A DNA stretch of 64,000 bases from Aspidiotus rigidus (GCA_035079385.1 JAVHKY010000010.1:1364001-1428000); one strand, 5' to 3'. Positions 36,870-49,405 are shown, counted from the stretch's first letter. Numbers and translations: made by a program. The notes: a model not told the origin generated them from the sequence alone.

Positions 36870-37045
36870 CCGCAGTTCATCCATGCGGCATATTATTGTT
36901 TCAAGACATGCACAAGTTTTGCTTGTGTTCCACAAATGTCCTTCACTTGTGAAGGTATTTTACCGCACACTTGCCTGGTTGTGATTGGCTAATCAGGAAT
37001 TACCAAGACACGCAGCACAAGTCTTCTGGCGCAGTGTTCTGACAA
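36870..37045. repeat. Dispersed repeat, copy 2 (see 28-240)
   Basis: Aligned with 47-240 through GCCGCAGTT, ACAAGTTTTGCTTGTGTT, CCTTCACTTGTGAAG and GTGATTGGCTAATCAG. It directly follows the right end of MULE-2. Confidence 0.75.
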
Positions 37046-37127
37046 CTTCGGCCACTACTGAAACTCCAAGTTAACATTTTAGTTTCTCTTGTCAATCCGA
37101 GAGAATTCTTGCATCTTGCGTGAGCTG

Positions 37128-37536
37128 GAATAGACTAAATCGCCGTGACGTCATTCACGGACATTCACTGATAACAAGGCGATGTTTGCTCCGCAATGAC
37201 TTACCCCAACTTACGCGTAAGTTCAAAACAAAAAAAATGCTCCATAAGAAATACACGGGAACGTTTCGATCTTACGTTCAGATTTGAAAACAAGAAATAA
37301 GTTAAGAACCGCAGGTACATTTTCAAAGACATGAGAACTTCCCGATTCTAAATATAAACACGTAATTGCTTACTTATTTCCAATTTTTTAATTTGAGCGT
37401 ATGATCGAAATGATCCCTGTGTATTCTTATGGGAATCGATATCCTACTTTGAACTGATACAGTATACTATCGCATTCTCTCGATTCCTGTTATCAGTAAA
37501 TGTTCATGAATGACGTGACGGCGATTTAGTCTATTC
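37128..37536. mobile_element. 409-bp foldback element
   Basis: The left end GAATAGACTAAATCGCCGT is exactly inverted at the right end, and the match continues through ACGTCATTCA and ACTGATAACA (about 49 bp with few mismatches). Pairing resumes inside (CATAAGAAATACAC...TTTCGATC and complement), so most of the element can fold on itself. No protein; no clear target duplication beyond TA. Confidence 0.85.
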
Positions 37537-37645
37537 TAAAAAAAGGTGCCATTTTACAGTGGCAGATTCATATTTTCCATTGATTAATAAAAAGTCAGAT
37601 AGGCACAGTACTTCGTTGATATGCACTTCTACATAATATTCTGAC

Positions 37646-38085
37646 TCAAGAACAGGTAATTTCTTTTCCACCTATTCTGTCATCAAACATAGCACGGATT
37701 TTGAGTTCTTTCCTATTCTTTTTGTAAACTTTATCATGAAACGAAGCACGCGGGATAAGAGCAACATTGCGTTTCTTTTTACTCATTTCACAATCTTTGA
37801 ATGATAGTTCAGGCTGCTAGGCACAGTCTTTTGGTGAAGCCCTTCAAGACATCTTGCCTAAGTAACATGTAATTTTTTTCCATCGATTCCATCTTCTTCA
37901 AGTCTGTTTTGTTTGATCAGCGCACAGTTCTCGAGTTCTTGTTTGTTCTTGTAATAAACTTTATGCTAAGGCAGAGCAAGTGAGGCAAGAGGAACATCGC
38001 TTTTCCCTTTCCTCAGTTGATCATCTTCAAATGATAGTCAGCCTGCTTCACCTCTTTCTCTACAAGATCATCCAGTTCGTCTTGG
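37646..38085 (-). pseudogene. Tandemly duplicated coding-like remnant, family unknown
   Basis: Two minus-strand copies lie about 232 bp apart. The first (about 38085-37858) reads PQDELDDLVEKEVKQADYH, then LRKGKSDVPLASLALP, a stop, and HKVYYKNKQELENCA, ending HVT-stop. The second (about 37830-37646) reads SFKDCEMSKKKRNVALIP, FHDKVYKKNRKELKIRA and FDDRIGGKEITCS-stop. Shared features are KxKxxV, KVYxKNxxEL and the surrounding DNA. The lysine-rich, balanced composition suggests real former coding sequence. I do not recognise it. Confidence 0.5.
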
Positions 38086-38089
38086 GGTG

Positions 38090-38470
38090 AACCGACTCTT
38101 ATTTTTGGTCGATTATACGTCACTCATCGGTAAGAGACTTGCCGCCGACGTTGAGATTGTATAGATTCAAGCGCACATTTGTTAGGGTTTCAGAATCGAG
38201 GTCAAAAATAAGTCGACTGACCACTGACGTCGTACTCACTACGACAAATTCTGTCTGCAAGTAGCGAGGTAATCGACCAAACAGAATGCTACAAGGGAAT
38301 GCCCTTAGGCGGACTCCAGATTGATATCAATCTGAGTGTGATCCAGAGTCGACCAGAATACATTCGCAGAGCACTGACCGATTATTTATCGAAGCAACAG
38401 AGTTGTTAATTTCAGGTCGATAAAAATTTCGGAAAATGTGACTCAAAACCGACTAGATGCCGACATTGGT
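38090..38470 (+). repeat. TCGA-rich dispersed family, copy 3, with hairpin
   Basis: Positions 38370-38455 share CATTCGCAGAGCA, AACAGAG, GTCGATAAAAATTTCGG and GACTCAAAACCGACT with the copies at 22603 and 55500. Upstream, CGACTCTTATTTTTGG (38094) is inverted near 38190-38212. Confidence 0.7.
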
Positions 38471-41400
38471 ATATCGATGCAATTTCGACCATGACTTTGT
38501 AAGGAGTAATTTTCTAGTTAGTTCAAGGGGTGAGAGTCCTCTTCCGCATCCTTCTGCCTTTGCCCCCCCCCCTGCGTATCAAACATGTCTCAATTCATTC
38601 TTCTTCCTCTCTTCCTTCCTTTATTGCTTGCTGGTGCTCGATTACTCGAGTGCCAAACCCGAGTTCGATGGTGAATCATTCTGATAGAAATGACGGAATC
38701 CCTCGAGGACAGTGCAGTGATAAGCAAGCTAGCTAGAAATCCTGGACACTTGGTTACCAGGTCCTCAGTCCCTCAACATCACATGCAGGAACTAGTTGGA
38801 TAGCTTGAAACAGGTTTTGGTTGGGTGATGTGTCTACGTTCCAAAAAACGGACACTATAACGACAGGAGGAGTGATTGAACTTTCCAGGAGCAGAATGCA
38901 TTCGCACATTGATGGTGGGATAGTGAGAGCAATGTAAGATCTTCTTCTTCACGTGCCACACTCCTAGAGCGTAGGAGTTGGCTTGACGGTTTATGGCTCT
39001 ACATCCATATAGAAATAACACTCGAAAAGTACTTTCATACCAGAAACGTCGCTCAATACTTTCTGTAAAATTTGTAAAAATACTGTAATTCGCTCACGGG
39101 CTTGAATGAGCTCGCTCACAAGTAGGAACAATACTGACATCATTTTATGCGATGAGCTGGCGAGAGTGCGATTCCGGCATCGTATGGTAATTCCAGTCCA
39201 GCTACAAATATTTCGAAGCCATGACAGTTTCTTACGGCCAATTCCTTCTTTCCCTCCTTCTATCTTTCCTTCTATGATACCAGTCTGAGCAGTGCCAGTG
39301 TGTACTTATGTGGCCGAGATAACCAATTTTCTGTTTTTTTTTTTGGTAGAGAAAAGTCGTCTTTCCATTTCGTCTCTATCGAAAAGGAATAGATAAAGAA
39401 CCTGTTGACTTAGTATGGAGAAGTAACAATGACAATCTCCTCTAAGGATCACTAGCGCGGATCAGTCGTTCTAGCGAGGATGCCTGAAAAAGTGAAACGT
39501 TGCTATCTACGCCAGTGACGCTTAGAAACTTTTGAAATCTTCTTGATTGATACTATCTCGTCCTCGGCCTTGATGTCATTCCTTCGCTCCCGAAAAAAAG
39601 GTGTATGCTTGAGAAGAAGATACCAGAAACTTTTGTATCGCACTTCACTTACCAATTAGAATATAAAAATATCTTGAGGTCGCCGAATACAAAACAGTCG
39701 GACCTATCTACAAAATCAGATTTTGTACCGGTGCCATTTTCATATCTCACCCGTTAGAGTCTTCATTTTATCTCTAAAAGGAACGTTTGTGTGGGTGGGA
39801 TAAGTATCTCGTGTATTCTCTGCGCTGGAATCCCTTTCTTTGGGGACATCAGACCTCGAGGCGTATCTTTAGAAATGGGCTTACGCTTGATACGAACAGG
39901 AGCAACTAAACATCTTCTTATTCAAAAAATGTACTATTCACAAACTCGTTCCGCTTGAGATCGCATACCCGTGTCCTGAGAATTCATCGTACCTACTCAA
40001 CCGTGAACAATCGAATTCTTAAGTGTTTCGATTTCGTTTTTTTTTTCTTATTTTTTTCGCTCTCCGTTTCCCCATCGCTTTTATAAAATAGATACGTTTT
40101 TCTCGTAGTATTTCACATACGGGCTTTATTCGCAAAACAGCGTAAAAAATAACGTTATTTTTCGGGCAAATTGTCTGTCAGAATCTCTCGAGAGTTATCC
40201 AAAGTTGATTTCAAAGTGATTCAAATCCTTTTTTTTTTTCCTCTTCTATCCAAATCTTGATCTGTCTGTTGACTTACACTCGTTTTACATTTTTATATCC
40301 ATCCTCATAGACGCGCGGTAGAAATTTATAGTCGATTTTATAAATTCAGAACAGGAACCAAATGTACCACCGACACTACGAAACCTCTAATTACAAAAGT
40401 TTCAGGTCTGTAAAGAAATTTTATTTATTTTCCGTCGGCAAACATTTGACGTTATACCACCGCTCTTGTAACTAGTTTGCGAATGCCGAAACGAGTTAAT
40501 TGCTTTAAATTTTTACCTTCGCTCGAGGTGTTTGAAAAGAGGGTAACGAAAATTGTTTCGGAACGAACTAAGTACACGATATAATCGTGTGTACGCGCAC
40601 GAAGGCGTTTATTTGAGAAGCCTCTTCCAATTACGAGGTATGTTCGCTTTTCTTGATGGTACCCCGCTTATTAAGATAGATGAAACCCACGGTATACGCA
40701 ATTTTATTTACGGAAAAATATCGACGATAAAGATGATTAAGTTGGCAACGAGCTCTAAAAAAATATATAAATTTTTCCCACCTATTTTCTCGTACTCGAC
40801 TCTTGATTCCAAATTGCAATTTAGAGACGAAATAAATATTTTAATTTTGAGTCATTTTTTTAGAAAATTTCGATTCGCGAGAGTGATTTGCAAACGATAT
40901 CTCAATCATTAATTCCATATTACGCTCGATGAATTATTCTGGTCTAATTTGAAATATTATGAGAACGACGTTTGGAGTTCGAATACCAATTTACGAACGC
41001 CAGTAAAATGACAAAAAACGTATCTCGTTTGCATAGTACAGACAGACATTGCCGCACTGTTGAGCTGAATTTAATTACAGTAATCGACAGTTCACGGTAG
41101 TAGGGCGTGAAATATACTCTCCGAAAGAACAGCAAATTATAAGGGTAAAAATCCAATCATTCACGCGTTGTATTGTTGATATTATATCTGGTCTAAAGTG
41201 ATTAAAGCAATCAATTCTTTTTCAAACCTTTCCAAATGCCTCTTACGTAACAGTATTTTTTCGAATTGTATAATTTTCGACAAAATGTCACATCGAGAGT
41301 TCTTAAAGCAATCGTTTGCGAGTATTAACACATTGGACCATTCAAGATGACGATTTAGTATTGTTTTCTCTGCGATAGTGCTTCTTTATAGCTGTTCATG

Positions 41401-41885
41401 ATACGAATCTCCCTCTCAATCAAGTATTTCATCAGCAATTCTCTTTTCGAATTCTTTGCCGTTTGTCGACCTATAAAAGGAACCAAACTTTTGGAGAGGT
41501 GAAGAAAAGTTTTTAAGAGTTTACGTTTCCCATTTGTCTCCCAACGAATGTTTTCATTTACATAATTATCGAACGTGATAGTAACAGTCTGAATAGCCCT
41601 TTTTCTTCCATTTGCACGGATTTGGATCGATGAATCACAACAGATTTTTAAGATTTTTAAGAAACTTACTGACACGCCAATCGCTTGTGTGTCGAATGTG
41701 CAGCACCGCCCGTCATCCATTATGGAGTAGGCGCGGGTTGCGTATGCATTTAATATTGTTTCCTCCAACACCGGAATCGACCCTTTCGGGTATAACTTCA
41801 GTGAAGGAGGAATCTTCTAGGCGAACCCCCTCTTCTACTCGGCAATTGCCAAGTTGCTTTGGCAACCGCCAAGATGCAGTGCCCC
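38471..41885. other. Apparently unique DNA, nothing recognised
   Basis: It contains the 35-bp box at 40001-40035 shared with 15191-15225, and otherwise only short chance frames (at most about 138 codons, minus 41771-41355). Confidence 0.4.
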
Positions 41886-41889
41886 CCTG

Positions 41890-42960
41890 GCACGCACAAA
41901 AACATAAGAACACTCACAACAACAAACACCACCACACTACACAATACAGTAGGCCACTGTTGGAGTTCCTTCATCTTCTTCTCTCTTCAGGGAAGATCTT
42001 GGTCCTCTTCTTCCTGCAGATCCGGATGTTGATGGTACACAGGTGTTGAGTAGGCCATAGCGTGGTTCTGCATTTGCCTATTCCATTCCTGGTCCATCTT
42101 CCTCTTCATGATGGTGGTCGCAAATGCAGACACCTGGTTCCATGCTTCTTCGGAACCTAGCATGGTGGGTACCAGGCTACTCGGGTCGAGCACTTCATCT
42201 ACCCCGATCTCTTGAAAAGACCGACTAAGCTCGTCCCGCTCACGCCTCCACGCCTCACACTCAAATAAAGTGTGTTGTGGTCCATCATCCCGCCCTTGGT
42301 TACAGTGCGAACACGTTGCCTGCTCAACTTTCCTTAACTTCTCGTGAAGGTACTTGTTGAAGCAGCCATGGCCGCTTAACACCTGCGTCAGGTGAAAGTT
42401 CAGCTGACCATGGTGTCGGTTCATCCACTCAGGAAGGTCGCGTATTAGCACACGGGTTGTCCATGTACCCAGCTCATTCTGGGCAATTCTTGCTTTCCAC
42501 TTTACAAGCAAGGAGCGCCTGGCCTCCTGCTTGACCCGTAAAGCTTCTCGGTTGGTCGTCGTTCTCTTCTTTGCTTCGAACACCACCGCTCTCTCCTCAG
42601 CAAGGAGCTCGCTTGGTGGTGAACGTGCTAATACACAAAGAGCCTCCGTCGAGACAGTGCGATAGGCACTAACACACCTCAGCGCAGCTCTTCGTTGGAT
42701 CTTTACCATCTCTCTTCTTCGGTATGGTTTCTTCATGCAGTCGGCCCATACTGGCCCACTGACACGCCCATCACCAAGATTCTAATACGCCCTACCTCAT
42801 ACGAATATACTGTTATTCTTAGGATGAACCCATCATGCCATTTCCGCAAATCTAGAGGTGCGAACCGGGCATACCTCTCAGCTCTTTCGCTATCTGTTTG
42901 TTTGACCACAACAATCATCACGATGTCATGAGAGACGGAGAGCCGTTTCTCATAGGAGTT
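41890..42960 (-). pseudogene. R1-type LINE ORF2, C-terminal end
   Basis: This is the C-terminal third of an R1-clade non-LTR retrotransposon polyprotein. The segment 42736-41987 is open for 249 codons. It begins with KIQRRAALRCVSAYRTVS near residue 12, the conserved region after the RT thumb (QRxxALRVxxAYRTVS). It continues with the WTTRVLIRDLPEWMNR block and HLTQVLSGHGCFNKYL. The finger CSHCNQGRDDGPQHTLFEC follows (CX2CX9HX4C near 136-154), then EVLDPSSLVPTMLGSEEAW. The upstream sequence to about 42960 is homologous but has lost its frame. The 3' untranslated part runs on to about 41890. This is the best-preserved LINE frame here, but without the RT core it is inactive. Confidence 0.88.
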
Positions 42961-43052
42961 GATAAAGCAGTTCTGGCTTCCATTTCCAGAGGTCCAATTT
43001 CTGACTTTCTCGGCCGGCTCCGGTTCTGTGCTTTTTTAGAGCTAACCTTTAC

Positions 43053-43235
43053 CAAAGGCCGTATTAAGGGGATGGCCCCTCTACCTCCACCAAAATGGGG
43101 CCCCCATCACATGAGAAAGAAAAAAAAAAGGGAAAAAGGAAAAGAAAAAGAGAAGAAAAAAGTCTTTTTACTTCTCTTTTTTAAGGGTCTCCACCACCGC
43201 TGGCCCCCTAGTGAAATTCTCTTAATCCGGCCCTG
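43053..43235. mobile_element. MITE with GGCCGGATTAAG-type termini (hAT-like, tentative)
   Basis: The left end CAAAGGCCGTATTAAGG and right end CTTAATCCGGCCCTG are inverted copies with mismatches. CAGGGCCGGATTAAG is a terminus often seen in hAT-type MITEs. The interior has an A/G-rich tract and no protein. The 8-bp flanks do not match convincingly. Confidence 0.6.
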
Positions 43236-43264
43236 CCCTTGGCGGTGGATCCCAAAAACGGTGG

Positions 43265-44465
43265 ACTTCTTTGTCCTTTATTACTCGTCGCACCTAAAAC
43301 GCACTGCTATATTTTTCTCTCCCAGTGGTCCACCAATTCCTTGGTTTTGTCAGATAATCAATTATTCTCGATCTTCAGTTTACTCGCTCCGGTTTTAATC
43401 AACGGGAATTCAAAAAGACGCTCTTGATTCTGCAAGTGTGATCGCCAAGTCCCCTTTTGTGTGGGTTTCTCGTTGTTCTACCGCTCCCGAATCGGGGTCT
43501 ATTCGGTGTTTTCCACTACGTCCACCTCATTTCCCCTTGTGGTTTTGTTTCCTCGCTGACGTTTTCCTGATGTTTTGCTGGGTCCTCTTTGAGTGGACTA
43601 TTCTGGTTGCATGGATTTTTTCTTGGTTATGGCTGGTTGTGGAGTAGATGTCGTGCCAGGGTTTTTATCCAAAGTTTTTCTACGGTCTTGCGTATATGTG
43701 GTAGGACAATCCCTGAGGTTTTGTGTTTTCAACTCTTGTCGGTCTCAGGCAGCCCGTGACTATTCCGCATGTGTTGCTCTTAAAGCGACGTCTACTTTTA
43801 TGGCGTGTATCGATCTTCCTCACGAGGAGTGCAAGCGTATTCGGCTGCCGGAAATGATACGGTCAACGCCGAAGTCCGTAATACTTCCGGATCTGCACCT
43901 CCATTTTGTCGACGGCAATTTAAAAAGCAGGTTGTTTCTGGTTTTCAAATTTTTCTTCAAGCCTTGATATTGCGTTCTGGAAGTGAGCGGTCTGTCTAGC
44001 GTTACCCCCAAGTACTTGGGATTTTCACTTGTTCTACAGGCGTTCCAATTTAGCATTAGTTTGCACGTGAACTTTGCACGTTTCAAATAAACTTTCTAGC
44101 CGTCACTGATATAGATAACAACATTTTACTTGTTCACGCGTTCCCGCTGAATTTACTGATCCGCCATGGTGATCCTTAGAGAAGATTGCCATAGTTACTC
44201 CTCCATACCTAGTCAATAGGTTTTTTATTCCTTTTTGATGAAGTTGGAATGGAGATACGACTATTCTTTATTATAAAGGATTTTGGGCTTAGTGCATTTT
44301 CTTTGTAATAGTCGTCTAAGTCGCCTGCAGCCTGTTGCAGGTGCTCCTATACCTCAGTGTGCCTCTCGTCTACGGTCTTTGGCTGCCACTGCAAGGTCTT
44401 CCGCCAAGATGAATCTCTTTGTCACTGATGTTTTCGGTTGGTTTTTGTCTTATAATTTCATAGAA
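43265..44465 (-). pseudogene. Jockey-like LINE ORF2 remnant, copy B
   Basis: A second copy of the 16.4-19 kb LINE: 43280-43590 aligns with 16440-16760 at DNA level and about 44285-44350 with 17265-17330. The frame 44086-43820 (88 codons) reads NPKYLGVTLDRPLTSR, then GLKKNLKTRNNLLFKL. This is the conserved segment downstream of the RT core in Jockey elements (PKYLGVxLDRxLT, KxRNNLLxKL). About 190 bp at 44095-44285 have no counterpart in copy A, so there is an insertion here or a deletion there. Many frame breaks; dead. Confidence 0.8.
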
Positions 44466-47400
44466 AGTGAATGAGTTATAAAGAATTCGATTTTAGATCT
44501 TGTGGTACTGTTCGTAGTCAAGAAACCATCAATTGCGGGAGTATTTGAATCCTCACAAGATCAGTCAAAAAAATTAGAAACTTCTAATTCTCCGACGTTT
44601 GTTCGGACAATCAACTTTTTGAGTACGTCGTCTCATCACAAGTGATATAAACACTTTCCAAAGTATTAAAAGTTTGCAGCAGCTAGGTGTTTTGATTCTG
44701 TAGCTTGTTTCGAACTTGCGAGTTTGAGATCAAAAAAGTGGGAGAATTAATTAATACACGAGGTTAAGGAAACGTAAATAATTATGACGAGGATGGAACT
44801 TTACGGTTGTCAAAACTTTTAATGTACTTTTAAACTCGCGAACATCGGAAAAGTGAATTTACGAAAATTCAATTCTGCGGCACCGCGGTATCGGTCTAGT
44901 CGAGCACTCAAATCGTTTCATCTAATTGAAATTTTAACGATATTAGATGGTTCGAAGAAGTTCTGAGTGCATATCTTGTCAAGTGTGAGTAGAAGAATCG
45001 TATATAATTTCAATTGGTGTGAAGATCAAAGCTTTATTATGCGAATGAGGTTGACTGATGCCGAATGAATTGTGATGAAAATAAAACTCGTGAGACCGAG
45101 AAGAAGAAACTCTCATTCAAAAAGTCGTTTGGAAAAGAATTAAAAATGCAAGAAATATTTCCTTCATCTTTGAAAAAGAATAATATCGTGAGGAATCAAG
45201 TTTTCGTGAGAGAAAATAAAATGTTTCACTTCATATGCGGATGTTTTCGAGCGTTTGAAAGGACCGAAGATTTCTATGATCCTAACTTGAAATTTTCTGA
45301 AGTCTCTCTTCTATAGCTACTTAACCAATGATTTTTCTTATTCGCCTGATCGAGTCACTACCTGTACTTGAAAATATTCTTTTTCTGTCGAGAATTATGG
45401 GCAAAAACTTTTCATAAACTCCTAATGACGTCATGATCCCAGCTTATAATTTTTCCGAGTTTTCCTTACCGTAGGAAAATGTGAACGCTCTATTTTCTTT
45501 TGTGAAGCTTCTGCTCCTTCTACAGAGTTTTAGCTAGTTCTTATGGGCATTCTGGCTATCTTTACAAATCCTCCAATCTATCTGGATGGGGACACGATGT
45601 TTGTTCTGAGAATAAACTAAATATCCGCCACCTGAACTCAATCGTGGAGTTAGAAGACCAAATTCATTTATTGTGTCTAATACCAGTCGAGCCTGCTTTC
45701 TACCAAATATATGGGTTGGAATTTGTGATTGCGAGTGTCTTAAACTGTTGCAATACTGGATTAAAATCATAATAATTATGTCGATTTCTCTTGATCATCG
45801 ATCTCGAAAAGTTGGAAAGGAAATGAGCAGCTATAAGGAAGTTATAAATGTTCATCTTCTGTTAACCAGCTCTCTGGCTTCGACCTGGGCTGACCCAAAA
45901 AGGACAATGATAAAGGGTTGAGATTGTCTCCAAAATCCTTGAAACAATTTTTGGAATCAGTTTCGGACTCATCGATGAGACAAATCGACTCTAGTAGCGT
46001 CTTCAATTTAGATAATGAAAATTCTGGTGGGATGAGAAAGAAAGGAGATATATGACCTTGAGAGAGGAGGAGAAGTCAAATACACCTATATGAGTCGATA
46101 AGAGTGTCAGTTTCTTTCCCAAAATTGATGGTCATAAGGAGATTGATGGATTTAATGTATTTCGGGGTGTATCTTCCAATGAGGATGTTTTCAAAAAATA
46201 TCGAAATGGTAGGAGAAAGGTAAAGGAGGTGAGATTAAGCTTGATGTGCACAATTTACGCTGTGACGGTGCCACGTTATCATCACGGTGTTGTGCGCCAC
46301 TCATGGGTTCTAGGCCTCCCTCTTTTCTATACTGATTTTATACTAGGCTCGTAGTAAGTCTAAGCTTCCTTAGTACCCTAGCTTCATACTGGGTCTAGGC
46401 CTCTTTTACGCTAGCCTTCTTCTAGGCTACGACGTCATTTTTTCTAAACAGTTTTATATCAGTTTTATACTAGTAGGCCTGTACTAGTTTCAGCTCTATA
46501 CTGCAAGCTAGGACATCTTGAGAGATAAAGCTCGGTATAAAACTACTTCTGAAGAGAACACGCTTATAGACGGTATTCTAGACTTATATTAAGTTGAACC
46601 CTGTGTCAGCCTAATGGTCTAACCACTCAACATCAACTACGACGTTCTGTATGACCACTATTCAATGAAGTGATAATAACCTCGTCAACTAGTTAGCTAA
46701 GCGGAAACCCTCGATGTTATATGATTCACTGACATGGAACATGATCTTTATTTTTAGCTGGTGGAAAATCCTCGTTTTTTCCCTTACTGTGATTGCTTAT
46801 TTGTTGACACATACCCTTCGCAGTCCACTGCCATATGTTCTTTCTTTTTGTAACAACAAAGTTTAAAATAGAGTAGCTAGTTTCCTAATTCATCAGGACA
46901 TCTAGAAGGACAATAGGACCCAATTATATGGTACCCATTTTCTAGTTGGTCGGTCTATCATTTATCTACAAACAAACAGCAAGTATGTATGTGTACCATC
47001 ATACTTTTGCTACATTGGTATATTATATGATATCTTGTATTTCCAAAAGAAACATATTATCTCGCAATATCGTTGTGTAAAAAAAAAAGAAAGAAAGGAA
47101 TGCATTCCTTCACGTTTTTCAGTATCGTATCTTACATTAGGAAATCTATATTATTTTCATATTTTGTATGCAAATTATGTTTCAGATCTGGTTGAAATTG
47201 ACGTCTCCGCCGTGAAAACAATTACGTCACAAGTAAGTTTTCGCACTCATGCCATATGATACGCTTTCAATACATTACCTGTAATATTTTTTAAAACATA
47301 CCGTAGAGTATACGCACCTCCACAATGTTATGACAGCTGTCACCGTACACGATGTTAGGAAAGCTCTTTCTGACTTTTTCTATTAGCGAAGAAGGAGTGA

Positions 47401-48640
47401 GAAAAATACATGTTGAGCGAGCGAGCTTTGACCGTGTGCATATACGGGGTCGAATCTCATACTCGACACTCAATTTGATTTTTGTGAGAGGAAGAAACAT
47501 CAGGCTCTTCAAATCGGAACTACGGTCGTTATTACGCGACGGTGGGTGTCCTAATTATCCCCTTATTTTCTCGTCGACTCTTTCCGAACGAGGACGTGTG
47601 AAATTTCCACCAGGTCGCATTGCACCGTACGTGCGAAAGTTGTCGGCTGCGAGAGGAAAGCCAAATGTCGAAACGGTAAACAGCCAAACCATATTGTCAG
47701 AAATCTACCTAAATTTCGACAGAACGAGCAACGTATGGCCGTAAAACAAATTTCGCAGTCGAGTATTCCGGCTGGCACGCAGTTACTCGTAGATTAGCGC
47801 CGCAACGTTGCTTATTTGTATTTCGAAAATATGTGTACGCATATAACTCACGCACGCATTTAATGATACAGTACGGATATATCACGTGCCCACGCCTCCA
47901 CTTTCTACCTTTTCACGCTCGCTGAACATCCACAACACTCGGCACCTAAATTAACAAACTGTTGAAATCGTTTAATAGGAAAATTCGAGCTGTTAAATTT
48001 TCGTATTGACGGGAACTTTTACCGAGAGAGTCACGTTACGTTGTAGCTCTACGTAGCACGATGAAATGTTAATCTAATGCTAACTTGTTACCGGTGGCGT
48101 GATTTCAGAGTGTTATATAGTATTCGTGATTGTAAGATTTGCTAAGCCAAACTTTCAAACAAGTTGTCAGCATTGTCTACGCGGTGAGCTCCCATCAAGG
48201 ATCGTAAGATAAATCTTACCGCAGAATAAATTCGAATCCTTCTTATAATTTAGGGGTGTACGTCGCGTCGTAGAGTTGCGCTCAATTGTACGGAGGTCCC
48301 ATTCTGATGATTTTCATCCGAGGAAATAAGGTACTGTCAGGGCATTCGCTATCTCTGGGGTTGGTAGCAAGCCTGTTATTATTATCTATAGAAGATACCA
48401 CGAGAAGATCGATTTGCTTGTCCTTCAAAAATCCTGCACCTGTAGAAGGGTTATGTTCTAACTCACAAAAGGTTTGAGTAAGAACCATCACGTGGTTCGT
48501 CTAAAAATGCGACAAATAGGTACGCTTCATTGGCCGACAACACTTCTCATGAAGGCTTCCCTCCCTTCCTTCTCAACCTTTGCATCTAGCTAAGAAGTGT
48601 TCAAGAGAATCAATACGTTTTTTAATTTTACGGTCATCCA
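44466..48640. other. No recognisable gene; possible third TAGGCCTA-rich repeat at 46.3-46.5 kb
   Basis: Positions about 46300-46510 are rich in CTAGGCCT and ACTAGG words like those in the 27 kb and 49.6 kb repeats, but no long alignment could be made. The frame at 47352-47744 (130 codons, plus) has no recognisable motif. The remainder is AT-rich. Confidence 0.35.
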
Positions 48641-48642
48641 TC

Positions 48643-48862
48643 ATAGAGAAATATACTCAAAGAGAGTAACGAAACAATACAAGAACCCACAATATTATAA
48701 ACAGACCGAGCGCTTTCGACTAAACAGTCATTCTCACGGTATAGAAAGCGACTCGCTTTCTATACCGTGAGAATGACTGTTTAGTCGAAAGCGCTCGGTC
48801 TGTTTATAATATTGTGCGGTTCTTGTATTGTTTCGTTACTCTCTTTGAGTATATTTCTCTAT
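48643..48862. mobile_element. Near-perfect palindrome of two inverted Penelope tails
   Basis: Arms 48643-48751 and 48753-48862 are complementary except for one or a few changes (a 1-bp indel in CAAGAACC(C)CACAATATT). The right arm reads GTGAGAATG, hairpin GACT-GTTT-AGTC, GAAAGCGCTCG, TTTATAATATTGTGCGGT and GAGTATATTTCTCTAT, the same tail as at 25078-25175 and 54692-54794. The left arm is its inverse. There is no coding sequence between the arms: the centre is a single base at 48752. Confidence 0.9.
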
Positions 48863-49235
48863 AAGTGTTCAAGAGCCTGAGTGTTGACGTAGTGCTCCTA
48901 GTGGTCGACTGTATTGAAACTTTAGTAGTGGCCAACTGTCTGTAGGCTAATCAGTGGCCATTTGTTTGGATTATTGAAGGTCCCTCTTTCGCTCTTCTTC
49001 CTGATCATAGGAATGAGAGTCTCCTCGTCCGGTTGTTTCACGACGAAAGAGCGAAATTACACCCCTGGAAGAGATCGAAGGTCTGCGGTCCATCGACTTC
49101 GTACCATTATCCCGGTTATGGCGGACGTCAGCATCATCGCCTATTATTAGCCAGCAAACGATCTTGGCAGTATTCTCGACACCCAACAGATCGAGACTCA
49201 TGGATTCATGCCTAACTCTCTTAATTGACTTGAAA
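48863..49235. other. No recognisable gene
   Basis: A GC-richer stretch near 49020-49200 with overlapping short frames on both strands and no family resemblance. Confidence 0.35.
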
Positions 49236-49239
49236 AAAA

Positions 49240-49405
49240 TTTTCCAAATTTTTCTGAACTAGGTCACCGTTTTGTTTTGAAGATGAGTTTGAATTTTTGA
49301 CATGTTTCATGTTTTTCCTGGAGTTTCCTTATTTCTGGTCCCTAATTCCATTTGCGAGTTCATACCATTGCGGCGAGTTGCCCCCTCCCACCTCTCGGGA
49401 AGAAA
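49240..49405 (+). repeat. Dispersed repeat, copy of 30285-30450 (inverted there)
   Basis: Shared ordered blocks are AGGTCACCG, GTTTTGAAGAT, TTCATGTTTTTCCTGGAGTT and CCCTAATTCCA, then GCGAGTTG. Confidence 0.8.

Noticed and set aside
41355..41771. 138-codon minus frame downstream of the R1 LINE
   Set aside because: It lies beyond the LINE stop codon on the 3' side and shows no family similarity. Probably chance plus LINE 3' sequence.
44545..44575. Possible tRNA T-loop-like sequence
   Set aside because: No acceptor or anticodon stem could be paired around it. No convincing tRNA was found in the window.
47352..47744. 130-codon plus frame
   Set aside because: No motif, no homologous feature in the window and composition like neighbouring frames. 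It is listed only within a gene-free block.
48643..48862. Palindrome as a transcription terminator or CRISPR-like repeat
   Set aside because: The arms match Penelope tails elsewhere in the window, and the setting is a eukaryotic genome. No spaced direct repeats exist.
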